From assembly GCF_002002705.1 (NCBI RefSeq), contig NZ_MUNS01000040.1:34555-98554 (forward strand): a stretch of DNA of 64,000 nt. The letters run 5' to 3'. Below are positions 9,544-17,813 of this stretch, piece by piece. The stretch comes from Polaromonas sp. C04 (lineage in GTDB: Bacteria > Pseudomonadota > Gammaproteobacteria > Burkholderiales > Burkholderiaceae_C). Every line of letters begins with the position of its first letter. Positions within the stretch are counted from its first letter, which is position 1. The translations under genes and the position numbers were made by a program. The notes under the pieces were generated by a model. The model did not search any database. It saw nothing but the letters and a program-made list of their open reading frames with translations, and was not told the origin of the DNA.

Positions 9544-9558
9544 GGGCTAACTTAGCCC
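9544..9558. promoter_or_regulatory. Perfect 7-bp palindrome upstream of the flippase gene
   Basis: GGGCTAA-C-TTAGCCC is a perfect inverted repeat with a one-base centre in the gap between the secreted-protein gene (stop at 9637) and the flippase gene. No T-run follows, so it is a poor intrinsic terminator. An operator or a structured leader is possible but unproven. Confidence 0.3.
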
Positions 9559-9636
9559 CAAACGAATGACACCATAATGGTTTTCCCCGTCGAAACGATG
9601 CGTTCCATCAGAGACTTCAGCGAGCTCAGTCACGAC

Positions 9637-10377
9637 CTACTTTGCGATATTGGGCGGATTTGAGATATCTGGCTCTTTCCATTGGTTAACACTCTTCAAC
9701 TTGTCAGTCAGCGCCGTTCCATTGAACCCCAATTGCAAGGCCTTGTGCGCCTGTACTCGTGCCTTGTCATACTGCTTTAGATCAAAATATTCGAGCCCAA
9801 TATTGTAATGAGAAAACCCATTGTCTTTGGCATAAAAATCTGCCTCTTGCAGCTCTTTTAATGCCGCATTCGTTTTATTGGTTTTGGCAAGGTACTGCGC
9901 ATACACAATACGCACAAGGGTGTCGTCTGGCGCAAATTGAATAGCCCTGATGAAATAGCACTCAACAGAATAATGCATATCCGGGATTTCTGGGGTTTTC
10001 AGCCTTTCTGCCAGCCGAGCCATCGACATTAGAGCACGCAGATGATTGGGGGATGTGCGCAACGTATAACCCAAGTCGCCACCAATCGAACTCGTATTGC
10101 CCTTGATAAGGGCTTCCACCTCCGGCGTAAAGTGAAACTGATCAACAATTGCCAGCTTGTCGCGTTGCGTTCGATAGTCATAAGGGCCGTAGTGGTTTGC
10201 CAACTGGCCACAACCACCAATTGGATTCACTTGTGAATGCGCCGGCGCTGCCCTCATCATGCCGACAAAGAGCACTAACACCAGCACGAGAATGCGTTCC
10301 CGTTCAACAGCAAAAAGGTTGGGCCGGATCTGCGCAGCGCCCTTCGGTCGACCATCAATAACAACGCGTTTGACCAT
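9637..10377 (-). CDS. Secreted TPR-like repeat protein of the polysaccharide locus
   Basis: A 246-residue protein with an N-terminal hydrophobic export signal (ILVLVLVLFVGMM, then APAHSQ at about residue 49, a likely signal-peptidase site). The first 24 residues may be untranslated if a downstream start is used. The mature domain starts GGCGQLANHYGPYDYR. The C-terminal half shows helix-turn-helix repeats of TPR character (TNAALKELQEAD, HYNIGLEYFDLKQYDKARVQAHKALQLGF). It is the intact paralogue of the frameshifted gene at 583-1195. A periplasmic scaffold role in glycan assembly or export is a guess from location only. Confidence 0.7.
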   Translation of the reverse strand: MVKRVVIDGRPKGAAQIRPNLFAVERERILVLVLVLFVGMMRAAPAHSQVNPIGGCGQLANHYGPYDYRTQRDKLAIVDQFHFTPEVEALIKGNTSSIGGDLGYTLRTSPNHLRALMSMARLAERLKTPEIPDMHYSVECYFIRAIQFAPDDTLVRIVYAQYLAKTNKTNAALKELQEADFYAKDNGFSHYNIGLEYFDLKQYDKARVQAHKALQLGFNGTALTDKLKSVNQWKEPDISNPPNIAK

Positions 10378-10558
10378 GGGCAGATTCTAGTCGGCTAACT
10401 GCGTTTCGTCAGTACTTTGAACTACCTGGGCCCTGGCAGAGCTGGAACACTGTGCGGGTAGCCCAAGCGTCACTTGACGCAGTTTTCAACGCGGACGCGT
10501 GGTACAAAGTGTGCTGCCCGCCGCACTGGCGCCGTCAGGAAGACACCCACAGGACTCT

Positions 10559-13500
10559 ATGGCAGAGCATGTCCACCACCATCCGCGCACAGATCGACGC
10601 GACGCCACGCGCCTGACGTTGCTGCCCGTCGTGCTGGCCCTGATTTCGGGGGCCACCGGCCTGACGCTGGCCCTGCACTACCCGCTGGCCCCTGCCGTGA
10701 TGACCGCCTTGGTGCTGGCAGGCTGGGGCGCCTTTTTTGCCTGGCCGCAGCTGTGGTTGCTGCTGGTGCCGGCGCTGCTGCCCTTGATTGGCCTGGCGCC
10801 CTGGACGGGCTGGATCACCTTTGAAGAGCTGGATATCCTGATTCTGGCGGTGGCGGCCGGTGGTTATGCGCGCTTGGCTTGGCCCGCATCGGCGAACAAG
10901 GCGGTCGATGGCGGCGCGCGGGACGCTGCGGCGGGCATGGCGGGCGTGTCGGTGCTGGCCTGGCTGCTGGCTTTGCTGTTTGCGCTGTCCACCCTGGTTG
11001 CTGTGGGCCGGGGCTTTGCGGACGCGGGCGGATTCAGCTTTGGCTGGTTCCAGGGTTATCTGGAGCCGATGAACAGTGTGCGGCTGGGCAAGAGTATTTT
11101 GCTGGCGCTGCTGGTGCTTCCACTGTGGCAAAGCGCCGTCAGGGAACAGCCAGAACGCACGCAGCGCCTGCTGGCGTGGGGCCTGATGCTGGGGCTGGCT
11201 GGCGCATCGTTGGCCACTGTTTGGGAGCGGACGGCATTTACCGGGCTGCTCAATTTTTCTTCGGACTACCGCACCACCGGCCTGTTTTGGGAGATGCATG
11301 TGGGCGGTGCCGCGCTCGATGGCTTTTTGGCCCTGACCGTGCCCTTTGCACTGCGCGAGCTGATGCTGGCCCGTACGCCGACCCGCTGGGGTCTGGCGGC
11401 CGCCGTGCTGGCGCTGGGCGCCTATGCCTGCCTAACGACGTTTTCGCGCGGCGTTTACCTGGCGGTGCCCATCGGCCTAACGGTGTTTTTGGGCTTGCAC
11501 GCGCGGCAGATCAAGCTGCTCGCCCCGGCGCCGGGCTCGGGAGCCATGCCCACGAGTCAGTCGGACAACGGCATGCATCTGGGTACAACGCTATGGCTCA
11601 TGGTCGGGTTTGGCGTCGGTGCGGCCTGGATGTTCCAGACCAGCGGCTACCGGGGCATGGCGGCGCTGCTGGGCACGGTGGCACTGATGCTGCCGTTGGC
11701 GCAGGTATTGCGCCGCTTCAAAGCCAACCAGTGGCTGGCAGGCATGGCGCTGGGACTGGTGCTGATGCTGCTGGCGGGCGCGATAGGCTGGCTGCTGCCC
11801 AAGGGCGCCTATGTGGCGTGGGGGCTGGCGGCAGGCTTGACGGTGGTCATGCTGTGGCTTGGCCGGCACGCAACCCCTGCGGCTGTAATGGCTGGCCCCA
11901 TGGCTTTTGGCGGATTTTTGGCGACTGTGGCGGCTGGCGCACTGGTGGCAAACCACTGGGGTGAAACGGCAGGGCTGCGGCATGCCGCACCCGCCTTGCT
12001 GGCCATGTTGACGGTGAGTGTGGTGGCGGGTGTGCGCCGCAAACCCTTGTGGCCGCAGGCGTTGCGCTGGCAGGCCACCACGGCATGCACCTTGGCTCTG
12101 GTAGCGGCGGTAGTTGGCGTGATGGACGGCGGCGCGTACATGAGCGACCGGTTTTCCACCGGCGAGGGAGACCTTAACGTCAGGCTCGCGCATTGGCGAC
12201 TGGGCCGCGACATGTTGCGCACGCCGGCCGACTGGTGGCTGGGCAAGGGCATGGGGCGCTTTCCAGCCAATTATTTTTTGCTGGGCGACCCGGAGCAGCA
12301 CCCCGGCGACTACCGGCTCAAACGCGAAGATGGCAGCACCTTCCTCACGCTCACCGGGGGGTTGCACGTGCTGGGTTGGGGTGAAATGTTTCGGGTCTCG
12401 CAGCGGGTGGAGCCGCCCGGCAGCTCGGCCCTGGTGACGGCACGGGTGCGGGCCGATAAGGACGTGCAACTGCATTTTGAAGTGTGCGAAAAGCATCTGC
12501 TCTACAACGCGGGCTGCATCCTGGCGGAGCCCTCCGTCAAGGGCATGCCGGGCGTGTGGCAGGACCTGCGCGTGCCCTTGAAGGGCGGCGCGGTCACTCG
12601 CGGCGACTGGTATGCGCCCCGGCTACTGGCGTTTTCCATGGCGATGGCAACACAGGGGGGCGTAGCCAACCTGGCCGATCTGGCCTTGACCAGCGCCGAC
12701 GGGCGCGAGCTGCTCACCAATGGTGACTTCTCGGCCGGCATGGCGCACTGGTTCTTCTCGAGCGACCGCTACCACATGCCCTGGCACATCAAGAGCCTGT
12801 ACATGGACGTGCTGTTCGATCAGGGCCTGGTCGGGCTCGCGCTGTGGAGCCTGCTGCTGGCGGGCGCCTTGTGGCGCACGAGCCTGGGCGGCGCGCGCCG
12901 GCAGCCGCTGGCGCCGGCGCTGGCCGCCAGCCTGAGCGGTTTTGCCGTGGTCGGACTGTTTGACAGTCTGGTCGATGTGCCGCGCGTGGCCTGGCTCTTT
13001 TACCTGCTGGTGCTGGTGGCCTGGACGCTGCCGCGCCAGCCGCAGGCACACGTGCAGGCGCGGCCGCGGCGCCCCGGTGCTGTCGCGGGCCTGACTGCGA
13101 TCGCGCTGTTCTGCCTGGTAATTGCACTGCCCGGCAGCGCGCGGGCCGGCGCGGCGGAGCCTGCTCCGCAGGTCATCCACGTCGGTGCCAGTGAAACTAT
13201 AAAAACAATAGCCGATGCCGCACGGCTGGCAAGGGCTGGGGCCACTATTGATGTAGATTCCGGCACCTACGCGGGGGATGTGGCCGTGTGGACGCAGGAC
13301 AACCTCACGCTGCGCGCCGTGGGTGGGCGCGTGCGCCTGCTGGCCCGTGGCGCCGCGGCCGAAGGCAAGGGCATCTGGGTGGTGCGCGCGCACGGCATGC
13401 GTGTGGACGGCTTTGATTTCGAGGGTGCGGCGGTGCCCGACCACAATGGCGCAGGCATCCGGCTGGAAAGCGGCTCGCTGCAGGTGCGCAACTGCCGCTT

Positions 13501-14071
13501 CATGTACAACGAAATGGGGCTGCTCACCAACAACGACCCCGCCACGGTGCTCGACATCGACAACAGCGAGTTTGCCTACAACCAGCGCCCCGACGGCCAC
13601 AACCACAACCTGTACGTGGGGCAGATTGCGCGGCTGTCGGTGACGGGCAGCTATTTTCATCACGCGCACATCGGCCACCTGCTCAAGAGCCGGGCGGCCG
13701 TGAGCCGCATCGTCAACAACCGGCTGATCGACGGGGCTGGCGGCACGGCCAGCTACGAGCTGGAGTTTCCGAATGGCGGCATGGCCTACGTGGCGGGCAA
13801 CACCATTGCGCAAAGCGCCGGCACAGAGAACCCCGTCCTGATCTCATTTGGCGCCGAAGGCTACAAATGGCCCCGCAACGAGATCGACCTGGAAAACAAC
13901 ACGCTGGTCAACCCGCTGCCGCTCGGCGGTGTGTTCTTAAAGGTGGCGCCCGGAGCCGACGCGATACGCGCCGTGAACAACCGGCTGGCCGGCATCGGCA
14001 CGCTGGAGTCTGCGGGCCGCGGCGAGTACCGCGACAACACCCGCATTGATCTGCATGATGCAATTATTTAG
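10559..14071 (+). CDS. Large O-antigen ligase/polymerase-like membrane protein fused to a periplasmic beta-helix
   Basis: A 1170-residue protein. Residues about 20-570 are a string of hydrophobic helices (many LLALLF-type segments) of the Wzy/WaaL (O-antigen ligase) superfamily. Residues about 580-735 form a large soluble insertion with jelly-roll-like composition (TARVRADKDVQLHFEV, LLTNGDFSAGMAHW), resembling a carbohydrate-binding module. It is followed by the family's C-terminal His motif (WHIKSLYMDVLFDQGLVGLA, about 740-760) and more helices to about 860. Residues about 869-1170 are a right-handed parallel beta-helix (repeated GIRLESGSLQVRNCRF, NNRLIDG, GNTIAQSAG units) of pectate-lyase/NosD type. 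The frame is open to 10499; I prefer the ATG at 10559. It probably polymerises or ligates the glycan at the periplasmic face. No frameshift joins the modules, so the fusion looks genuine. Confidence 0.82.
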   Translation: MAEHVHHHPRTDRRDATRLTLLPVVLALISGATGLTLALHYPLAPAVMTALVLAGWGAFFAWPQLWLLLVPALLPLIGLAPWTGWITFEELDILILAVAAGGYARLAWPASANKAVDGGARDAAAGMAGVSVLAWLLALLFALSTLVAVGRGFADAGGFSFGWFQGYLEPMNSVRLGKSILLALLVLPLWQSAVREQPERTQRLLAWGLMLGLAGASLATVWERTAFTGLLNFSSDYRTTGLFWEMHVGGAALDGFLALTVPFALRELMLARTPTRWGLAAAVLALGAYACLTTFSRGVYLAVPIGLTVFLGLHARQIKLLAPAPGSGAMPTSQSDNGMHLGTTLWLMVGFGVGAAWMFQTSGYRGMAALLGTVALMLPLAQVLRRFKANQWLAGMALGLVLMLLAGAIGWLLPKGAYVAWGLAAGLTVVMLWLGRHATPAAVMAGPMAFGGFLATVAAGALVANHWGETAGLRHAAPALLAMLTVSVVAGVRRKPLWPQALRWQATTACTLALVAAVVGVMDGGAYMSDRFSTGEGDLNVRLAHWRLGRDMLRTPADWWLGKGMGRFPANYFLLGDPEQHPGDYRLKREDGSTFLTLTGGLHVLGWGEMFRVSQRVEPPGSSALVTARVRADKDVQLHFEVCEKHLLYNAGCILAEPSVKGMPGVWQDLRVPLKGGAVTRGDWYAPRLLAFSMAMATQGGVANLADLALTSADGRELLTNGDFSAGMAHWFFSSDRYHMPWHIKSLYMDVLFDQGLVGLALWSLLLAGALWRTSLGGARRQPLAPALAASLSGFAVVGLFDSLVDVPRVAWLFYLLVLVAWTLPRQPQAHVQARPRRPGAVAGLTAIALFCLVIALPGSARAGAAEPAPQVIHVGASETIKTIADAARLARAGATIDVDSGTYAGDVAVWTQDNLTLRAVGGRVRLLARGAAAEGKGIWVVRAHGMRVDGFDFEGAAVPDHNGAGIRLESGSLQVRNCRFMYNEMGLLTNNDPATVLDIDNSEFAYNQRPDGHNHNLYVGQIARLSVTGSYFHHAHIGHLLKSRAAVSRIVNNRLIDGAGGTASYELEFPNGGMAYVAGNTIAQSAGTENPVLISFGAEGYKWPRNEIDLENNTLVNPLPLGGVFLKVAPGADAIRAVNNRLAGIGTLESAGRGEYRDNTRIDLHDAII

Positions 14072-14154
14072 TGATAGCACCTCTCTGGCATGAGGTTGGG
14101 GCCGGGCCATGTGGTCAGCCGGAACTATCGGCACCGCTGATAATTAAGGGACAC

Positions 14155-15117
14155 ATGCTAGATATTTTCTTCACTGTGGACGTGGAAATTTGGTGCGATG
14201 GCTGGCACAACATCGATGAAAAATTTCCGGGTGCCTTTCGAAAATACATTTATGGACCCACTCCAAAAGGTGACTTTGGGTTGCCGCACAAGATCAAGAT
14301 CTTGAAGCAGCACGGGCTGACGGGTGTATTTTTCGTCGAGTCACTTTTTTCGACGCGCTTCGGAAATCAGCCGTTGGCGGAGATCGTAGGTTTGCTTAAC
14401 GACGGCTTACAAGAGGTGCAATTGCACCTGCATACTGAATGGGCCGATGAGTCGCGTCAGCCGATTTTCGAGCACTTGCGGGAAAAGCGCCAACACTTGC
14501 GATACTTTTCGCTCGAAGAGCAGACGCAACTGATTGCCCTTGGCAAAAGGCTGGTTTCCAACGCCGGCGCAAAGGAGGTCAACGCTTTCAGGGCGGGGAG
14601 CTTTGCGTTCAATGCAGACACCTTGACAGCACTTGCCACAAATCACATTCCATTTGACAGCAGTTATAACGCCAGCATGTTCGGGCCGGACAGCGGCGTC
14701 ATGCCGGGCGTGACCCTCGTCGAGCCCATTGAATGCCGGGGTGTCCACGAGTATCCAATGACCGTGTTCCATGATGGGACACGCTCCCTGCGACACGCGC
14801 AGTTGACCGCCTGCTCTTACAAGGAGCTGGAACGACTACTGTGGCAAGCCCTGGAGGCTGGACGAAGTTCGTTTGTCCTGCTGTCTCATAGCTTTGAATT
14901 GATGAACCTGGCCATGAATCGGCCCGACGAAGTCGTCGTCAAACGCTTTGAAAGGCTTTGCGCCTTTCTGGAAAGGAACTCGGATTGTTTTCGGGTGCGG
15001 GGGTTTCAGGGCCTGATCCCGAAGGTCACGCAATCGCAGCCAGGCCCCTTGAAGTCACCGCCATGGATGACCGGGCTGCGCATGATCGAGCGAGCCTATC
15101 GGAGAAAGTACCAATGA
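14155..15117 (+). CDS. NodB-fold polysaccharide deacetylase
   Basis: A 320-residue carbohydrate esterase 4-like protein. The ATG at 14155 follows a TTAAGGG ribosome site and begins directly with the strand carrying the catalytic base motif FFTVDVEIW (T-x-D-x-E). Next come LHLHTEW (H-x-H metal ligands, about residues 88-94), FRAGSFAFN (motif 3, about 149-157) and LLSHSFEL (the final His, about 242-249). No signal peptide is visible, so it may act in the cytoplasm. It probably removes N- or O-acetyl groups from the polysaccharide precursor. The stop overlaps the start of the acyltransferase gene (ATGA), so the two were co-translated. Confidence 0.85.
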   Translation: MLDIFFTVDVEIWCDGWHNIDEKFPGAFRKYIYGPTPKGDFGLPHKIKILKQHGLTGVFFVESLFSTRFGNQPLAEIVGLLNDGLQEVQLHLHTEWADESRQPIFEHLREKRQHLRYFSLEEQTQLIALGKRLVSNAGAKEVNAFRAGSFAFNADTLTALATNHIPFDSSYNASMFGPDSGVMPGVTLVEPIECRGVHEYPMTVFHDGTRSLRHAQLTACSYKELERLLWQALEAGRSSFVLLSHSFELMNLAMNRPDEVVVKRFERLCAFLERNSDCFRVRGFQGLIPKVTQSQPGPLKSPPWMTGLRMIERAYRRKYQ

Positions 15118-15581
15118 GCCAGTGGCAGGATCGACCGGTGCCGTTCAAGTTTCAACTGAGTGACTGGACGCTGTTCAGCGTGTCGCGCAGGCTCCATGTC
15201 CGGGATGCGGACCCATTTGGCGAAGCACCGGTTGCGGGCCCGCTCGCACCGCCGGCCGTGGAATTGGCCCCTGGCAGCCAGGGCTTTCTGATCCGGGGCA
15301 TCCCAGTTGCGACGGCGATTCCCACGCTGAGTCGAATCGGCGACTACGTCTGCTACGTGCCGCTCCAGTATCAGCACAACTACATTGATCTTTCGCTGTC
15401 ATTCGATAGTTATCAAAAAAAATTCTCGTCCAAGACTCGATCAACGCTCCATCGAAAAATCAGGAGGTACGCGCAGCACTGTGGTGGCACCATCCCCTGG
15501 AAAACCTATCGTCAGCCAGCTGAAATGCGGGATTTCTTCAAGGTGGCGCGAACGGTATCTAGTGTACTGCGCGTGAAGTAA
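15114..15581 (+). pseudogene. FemAB/BioF2-like acyltransferase truncated by an IS630 element
   Basis: The gene starts at 15114 by ATGA overlap with the deacetylase. Its 150 or so genuine residues include the typical acceptor/CoA-site region of GNAT/BioF2-like proteins (SFDSYQKKFSSKTRSTLHRKIRRYA, split here for length: SFDSYQKKF then SSKTRSTLHRKIRRYA, and EMRDFFKVARTVS). The homologous reading ends at 15562 where the IS630 element begins; the last residues and the TAA at 15579-15581 belong to the IS. Full-length relatives run to about 330-370 residues, so the catalytic C-terminal half is missing. The remainder of the gene is not found on the other side of the IS. Confidence 0.75.
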
Positions 15582-16738
15582 TAGAACTTATTTGAGTCGG
15601 CATACTCCAATCGCTCAGGAGGTTGGAGCGATGCGGATTGCCAAGACGATTGAACTGGACGAGCACACGGAGCGGGAGCTTCGTGTGTTGGCCAAGGGCC
15701 GGCGAGTGCAGGCTCGGCTTCAGCAGAGAGCGGTCGTGGTCTTGCTGGCCGCCCAGGGCTGGCAGAACAAGGACATCGCGGTCGAGGCGGGGCTCGATCG
15801 CCGGCAAGTGGCGTTGTGGCGCCTGCGCTTTCTGGACGGCGGCATCGATGCGCTTCGCAAGGATGCTCCGCGCGCAGGTCGGCCCGCCACGGTCACGGCG
15901 CAGATGGAGTCGCGCATCGTGCATGCCACGTTGCATGACAGGCCAGTCAACGCCACCCACTGGAGCACCCGCACACTGGCCGAGCATCTTGGAACGGGTG
16001 CCACGACCATCCGCCGCGTTTGGCACAGCCATGGCCTCAAGCCGCACCTGAGCCGCGGCTTCAAGCTGTCGAGTGATCCCCGCTTCCAGGACAAGTTGCT
16101 GGACGTGGTGGGCCTGTACATGAACCCGCCCGAGCATGCGCTGGTGCTCAGTTGCGACGAGAAGAGTCAGATCCAGGCCTTGAACCGCACGCAGCCGGGA
16201 CTGCCGATGAAGCGCGGGCGTGCCGGCACCGTCACCCACGACTACAAGCGCCACGGCACGACCACGTTGTTTGCAGCCCTCAACACGCTGGACGGCAGCG
16301 TGATCTCGATGTGCCAGCCGCGGCACCGCCACGGCGAGTGGCTCAAGTTCCTGCGGCTCATCGAGCGGCGCACGCCCAAGCACCTGAGCCTGCATCTGAT
16401 CGTGGACAACTACGCCACGCACAGCCACCCCGACGTGCAGCAGTGGCTGGCGCGGCACCCACGCTTCGTCATGCACTTCACACCCACCAGCGCGTCGTGG
16501 CTGAACATGGTCGAGCGCTTCTTTCGAGACATCACCGACAAGCGCATCCGGCGTGACAGCTTCACCAGCGTGGCCGAACTGGAGCTGGCCATCGATCTGT
16601 ATGTTGCCCATCACAACATCGATCCCAAGCCCTTCATCTGGACCGCTCGCGCCTGCGACATCCTGGCCAAGGTCACGCGGGCCAGGGCCGCTCTCGCGGC
16701 CACTACGGGATAAGTACAGAACAGAGTGGCGCACTGCA
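15563..16738 (+). mobile_element. IS630-family insertion sequence, complete, flanked by CTAG
   Basis: An element of about 1.18 kb. The left end is TGTACTGCGC (15563-15572) and the right end in reverse complement is TGCAGTGCGC (16729-16738), an imperfect inverted repeat. CTAG stands immediately outside both ends (15559-15562 and 16739-16742), consistent with the TA-centred target duplication of this family. The left flank is an acyltransferase gene and the right flank is the interior of an IS3-family transposase gene, so the two flanks do not belong together. Confidence 0.85.
15631..16713 (+). CDS. IS630-family transposase
   Basis: A 360-residue DDE transposase preceded by a strong AGGAGGT ribosome site at 15617. 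The N-terminal helix-turn-helix (NKDIAVEAGLDRRQVALWRLRF) and the GRPATVT linker are typical. Catalytic Asp residues lie in VLSCDEKSQIQAL (about residue 177) and HLIVDNYATH (about 262), and Glu in LNMVERFFRDIT (about 297). It is full length with intact ends around it, so it may be functional. Confidence 0.93.
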   Translation: MRIAKTIELDEHTERELRVLAKGRRVQARLQQRAVVVLLAAQGWQNKDIAVEAGLDRRQVALWRLRFLDGGIDALRKDAPRAGRPATVTAQMESRIVHATLHDRPVNATHWSTRTLAEHLGTGATTIRRVWHSHGLKPHLSRGFKLSSDPRFQDKLLDVVGLYMNPPEHALVLSCDEKSQIQALNRTQPGLPMKRGRAGTVTHDYKRHGTTTLFAALNTLDGSVISMCQPRHRHGEWLKFLRLIERRTPKHLSLHLIVDNYATHSHPDVQQWLARHPRFVMHFTPTSASWLNMVERFFRDITDKRIRRDSFTSVAELELAIDLYVAHHNIDPKPFIWTARACDILAKVTRARAALAATTG

Positions 16739-16742
16739 CTAG

Positions 16743-17276
16743 CTGTGGAGCGGCGACATCACGCACATCGCCACCGACGAGGGTTGGCTGTACCTGGCGG
16801 CCGTCATCGACCTGTTCAGCCGCCGGGTGGTGGGCTGGAGCATGCAGCCGCACATGCACGCCAGTCTCGTCAAGGATGCGCTGGCCATGGCATGGTGGCG
16901 CCGTCGCCCCGCCGCAGGCCTTATATTCCATAGCGACCGCGGCAGCCAGTGTTGCAGCCACGAGTTCCAGTATGCTTTGAAGGACTGGGGTATACGCGCA
17001 TCGATGAGCAGGAAGGGCAACTGCTGGGATAACGCACCGACCGAGAGCTTGTGGGGGCGGCTGAAGACAGCGAGCCTGTATGGCAGGAAATTAGCCACCC
17101 GGCGCGAGGCCACGGACGCCGTCTTGGACTGGATGGCCTTCTACAATCACCGACGTCTGCACTCCTCGCTGGGCTACCTCAGCCCGATGCAGTACGAACA
17201 ACGCTGGTACGAGGCACGGCGCAAAAAGGCCGCGTAAACGATAGGCTAAGAACTACATCGATCAGGGGCAAGGTCA
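16743..17276 (+). pseudogene. IS3-family orfB fragment with right terminal repeat
   Basis: The C-terminal two thirds of an IS3-family integrase-type transposase. It begins abruptly next to the IS630 CTAG with WSGDITHIATDEGWLYLAAV (first catalytic Asp), then FHSDRGSQCCSHEF (second Asp), DNAPTESLWGRLK (Glu) and FYNHRRLHSSLGY at the end, with a TAA at 17235-17237. A GGGGCAAGGTCA sequence at 17265-17276 is the reverse complement of the terminal TGACCTTGCCCC seen on the related element at 39450, so the right end survives. The orfA gene and the start of orfB are absent. Confidence 0.85.
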
Positions 17277-17813
17277 ATCTCGGCGTTTGCATTACGCCGC
17301 AGACGAATCCTTTGTGGCTGCATCCGGGGTGAAGTCGCGAGCGGCGAACATCGCTCAGCCCTCAGCCGCCCTCGCGCTCTATCAAACGCAAGTCTATCGG
17401 CTCGACGAGCGCCGCGTCGTGAAGCAGTATTGCGAACCGCGGCACACGCGCACCCCATTGCCATAGACGCGGCAGAATTGACCAAGAGCGGTCACTCAGA
17501 CACCGGGCAGAATCCGGCCGGGAGCCGGCATTCGGCCTCCTGCCCAAGAGCGGTTAATCTGAATCCAGCCGGTGCGTGAGACCTCGCAGCGCGTCGCTGT
17601 GCCTGACGATGGCGGTTTGGCACCGTGGCCGACCTCAGGAGGTGCCGCATTACGCCCACCAGGACATTATGTCCCCATGCTCGCAGCCGTAAGCAAACGC
17701 TGGAGCGCTCGGCTCCTGTTGAAACTGGCCCCGACGCACACGCCTTCGCTGAGCACAACAGGTTTCTGTACCCTAGAGCAACGTGCGCTGTAGGATTCCC
17801 AAGGAGATATTCG
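17277..17813. other. Gap of about 540 bases with no recognisable gene
   Basis: Between the IS3 end and the nuclease-like gene I find no supportable gene. Several short frames are open on both strands but have no homology I recognise and no ribosome sites. The last bases carry the AAGGAG ribosome site of the next gene. Confidence 0.6.

Noticed and set aside
12623..13813. Minus-strand open frame of 396 codons opposite the polymerase gene
   Set aside because: It is the antisense shadow of the GC-rich beta-helix region, where the plus-strand gene is clearly real.
15559..16734. Minus-strand open frame of 391 codons across the IS630 element
   Set aside because: Antisense shadow of the transposase; it lacks any domain and spans both IS ends.
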